DNA of 64,000 nt from AWTP1-13 sp963775835 (GTDB lineage: Bacteria; Pseudomonadota; Alphaproteobacteria; Rhizobiales; Hyphomicrobiaceae): positions 124,001 to 188,000 of the forward strand of contig CAVZKV010000009.1 of the NCBI GenBank assembly GCA_963775835.1, written 5' to 3'. A program made the translations under genes and the position numbers. Under the pieces are notes generated by a model. It saw nothing but the letters and a program-made list of their open reading frames with translations. It made no database searches and was not told where the DNA came from. How positions within the stretch are numbered: position 1 is the first letter of the stretch; each line of letters starts with the position of its first letter. This document shows positions 62,569 to 64,000 of this stretch, piece by piece.

Positions 62569-63954
62569 ATGTCGGCCTGGCAATCAGCCGCGTACATCGC
62601 CGAGGCCGTTAACGCCGGGCGGACCACGGCGGTGGCGGTGGTCGAGGCGACGCTCAAGCGCATCGAAGAGCGCGATGGCCCGCTCAATGCATTTACCGCC
62701 CTCACGCATGCGCGCGCTCTTGCTCGGGCAACTGCCATCGATTTGGGTCGGGCGCAGGGCAAGGTCGGCGGACCACTCGCGGGCGTGCCCTTTGCGGTCA
62801 AGAACCTGTTTGACGTCGCCGGCCTGCCGACCCTGGCCGGCTCCAAGATCAATCGCGGGCGGCCGCCTGCCGAACGCGATTCGCCCTTGATTACGCGACT
62901 CGAGGCGGCAGGGGCCGTGCTGGTCGGTACCCTCAACATGGGCGAATACGCCTACGACTTCACCGGCGAAAACATCCATTACGGCGCTTCGTGCAATCCG
63001 CACGCTACAGCGCATATGGCCGGCGGATCCTCCGGTGGCTCGGGTGCTTCGGTGGCGGGCGGCCTGGTGCCACTGTCGCTCGGTTCAGATACCAACGGTT
63101 CGATCCGCGTGCCGTCGTCCTTTTGCGGACTTTTCGGGCTCAAGCCCACCTATGGCCGGCTATCTCGCGCGGGCAGCTTTCCGTTCGTGGCGAGCCTCGA
63201 TCATTTGGGCCCGCTGGCCCGCTCGACCCTCGACCTGGCACTCGCCTACGATGCCATGCAGGGGTACGATCCTTCCGACCCCGTTTGCGTCGACCGCCCG
63301 GCCGAACCCGTGGTGCCCGGCCTAGATCATGGCAGCAATGGTCTGCGTGTCGCCGTGGCCGGGGGCTATTTCACGCGCGGCATGTCGGCGGCAGCGCAGG
63401 AGGCGGTGGGCCGTGTTGCGGCGGCGCTAGGCGCCTCAGCTGTGGTTGAGATCCCCGAAGCGGCGCGGGCACGCGCGGCCGCCTATGTCATTACCGCGGC
63501 AGAGAGCGCAGCTTTGCATCTGGACCGGTTGCGCCGGCATGCTGCCGACTTCGATCCCGCCGTGCGTGACCGCCTGATTGCCGGGGCAATGCTGCCGGCG
63601 CCGCTTGTCGTCAGGGCTCAGAAATTTCGCCGCTGGTACCGCGACCAGGTGCTTGGGCTGTTTGAAAGCGTCGATGCCGTTCTTGCGCCAGCCACGCCGT
63701 TTACGGCCCCGCGGCTCGGACAGCAAACGGTGCTTCTCGATGGTGCCGAGCTACCCCTTAGACCCAATATTGGGATTTTCACGCAACCCATCTCGTGCAT
63801 CGGCCTGCCTGTCGTCGTTGTCCCCGTGCCCTTGCAACCGCTGCCCATTGGCGTGCAAATTATCGCGCCGCCATGGCGCGAGGACCTGGCTTTGCGCATC
63901 GCCTACAGGGTGGAAAAGGACGGGGTTGCGCTGGCACCGCTACCGCCGAGATAG
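62569..63954 (+). CDS. atzE: AtzE-like amidase, 1-carboxybiuret hydrolase catalytic subunit
   Basis: 461 residues of the amidase-signature family. Catalytic residues: Lys78 (VPFAVKNLFD), cis-Ser155 (AGGSSGGSGAS) and nucleophile Ser178 (GSDTNGSIRVPSS). Together with AtzG it deaminates 1-carboxybiuret to dicarboxyurea, which an AtzF-type allophanate hydrolase then completes. The DUF4089 gene before it and the AtzH-like start after it make the AtzE assignment firm among amidases. Confidence 0.9.
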   Translation: MSAWQSAAYIAEAVNAGRTTAVAVVEATLKRIEERDGPLNAFTALTHARALARATAIDLGRAQGKVGGPLAGVPFAVKNLFDVAGLPTLAGSKINRGRPPAERDSPLITRLEAAGAVLVGTLNMGEYAYDFTGENIHYGASCNPHATAHMAGGSSGGSGASVAGGLVPLSLGSDTNGSIRVPSSFCGLFGLKPTYGRLSRAGSFPFVASLDHLGPLARSTLDLALAYDAMQGYDPSDPVCVDRPAEPVVPGLDHGSNGLRVAVAGGYFTRGMSAAAQEAVGRVAAALGASAVVEIPEAARARAAAYVITAAESAALHLDRLRRHAADFDPAVRDRLIAGAMLPAPLVVRAQKFRRWYRDQVLGLFESVDAVLAPATPFTAPRLGQQTVLLDGAELPLRPNIGIFTQPISCIGLPVVVVPVPLQPLPIGVQIIAPPWREDLALRIAYRVEKDGVALAPLPPR

Positions 63955-63962
63955 GTGGGAGC

Positions 63963-64000
63963 ATGCAAATTGACTTGCCCGAGGTCGTGGCCGAGGTAAC
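63963..64000 (+). CDS. atzH: AtzH-like protein, 5' end only
   Basis: The gene runs off the window after 12 full codons. MQIDLPEVVAEV matches the start of AtzH (DUF3225, NTF2-like fold), which follows atzG-atzE in cyanurate/biuret loci and has been linked to the same pathway. GGTGGGAG lies two bases before the ATG. Confidence 0.7.
   Translation, partial: MQIDLPEVVAEV

Overview
The window is about 64 kb of GC-rich DNA with a dense mix of housekeeping, stress, signalling and nitrogen-scavenging genes. It looks like a chromosome segment of an alphaproteobacterium, most likely Hyphomicrobiales (Rhizobiales). Supporting this are DUF1236 and DUF6460 proteins, a DinB polymerase with an N-terminal Cys cluster, the order ProX / CnoX / LON-domain / Trm112, and frequent GTG and TTG starts. 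I see no phage, insertion sequence or CRISPR array. There is one tRNA (Gly, GCC).

Layout. 1-13.4 kb: end of a flavin-dependent monooxygenase gene, threonine aldolase (frameshifted), holC, a DUF6745 pair, a DUF1236 secreted protein, a secreted matrixin-type protease, a MetE-core protein, dinB, an acyl-CoA dehydrogenase, then trm112-LON-cnoX-proX and tRNA-Gly. 14-22 kb: XdhC, thiolase (frameshifted), a CoA-transferase, a broken DUF533 gene, hisA and hisF. 22-31.5 kb: the prkA-yeaH-spoVR stress cluster, pdeM with its DEXH helicase, DUF6460 and mscL. 31.6-39.4 kb: a symporter-like hybrid kinase, its LuxR-type regulator, and a DUF4212 + SSS symporter pair (CrbS/CrbR-type acetate-sensing layout), then prolyl aminopeptidase and a remnant of an SPFH gene. 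39.9-50.3 kb: a three-PAS kinase, two paralogous NarL-type regulators, a lone receiver, a DUF937-PRC protein, a formylglycine-generating enzyme, an HdeD protein and two small secreted proteins, separated by several long gene-free stretches. 50.5-52.4 kb: an SbmA/BacA-like ABC exporter (frameshifted).

The most interesting part is 53.0-64.0 kb, a divergent nitrogen-scavenging island. The leftward arm runs from a nitroreductase through an amino-acid-type ABC importer and RidA to three consecutive, divergent DUF1989 proteins; two resemble the UAAP1/UAAP2 (carboxyguanidine deiminase CgdA/CgdB) pair. The rightward arm holds a biuret/triuret-hydrolase-like cysteine hydrolase, an NCS2-type permease, then AtzG, AtzE and the start of AtzH (carboxybiuret hydrolase module). 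I find three sigma-54 type -24/-12 sequences, one before the nitroreductase, one before the cysteine hydrolase and one before the permease, so the island is probably under RpoN/NtrC nitrogen control. Neither a urea/guanidine carboxylase nor an allophanate hydrolase is visible in the window, so the combination is not a copy of a standard guanidine or cyanurate locus.

A second observation concerns sequence quality. Three genes carry exactly one extra base. In the thiolase and the exporter, removing the extra A/T restores full length and a GANTC site (the CcrM methylation motif of this class); in threonine aldolase one of the possible repairs does the same. This looks like consensus error at methylated sites rather than true gene loss.
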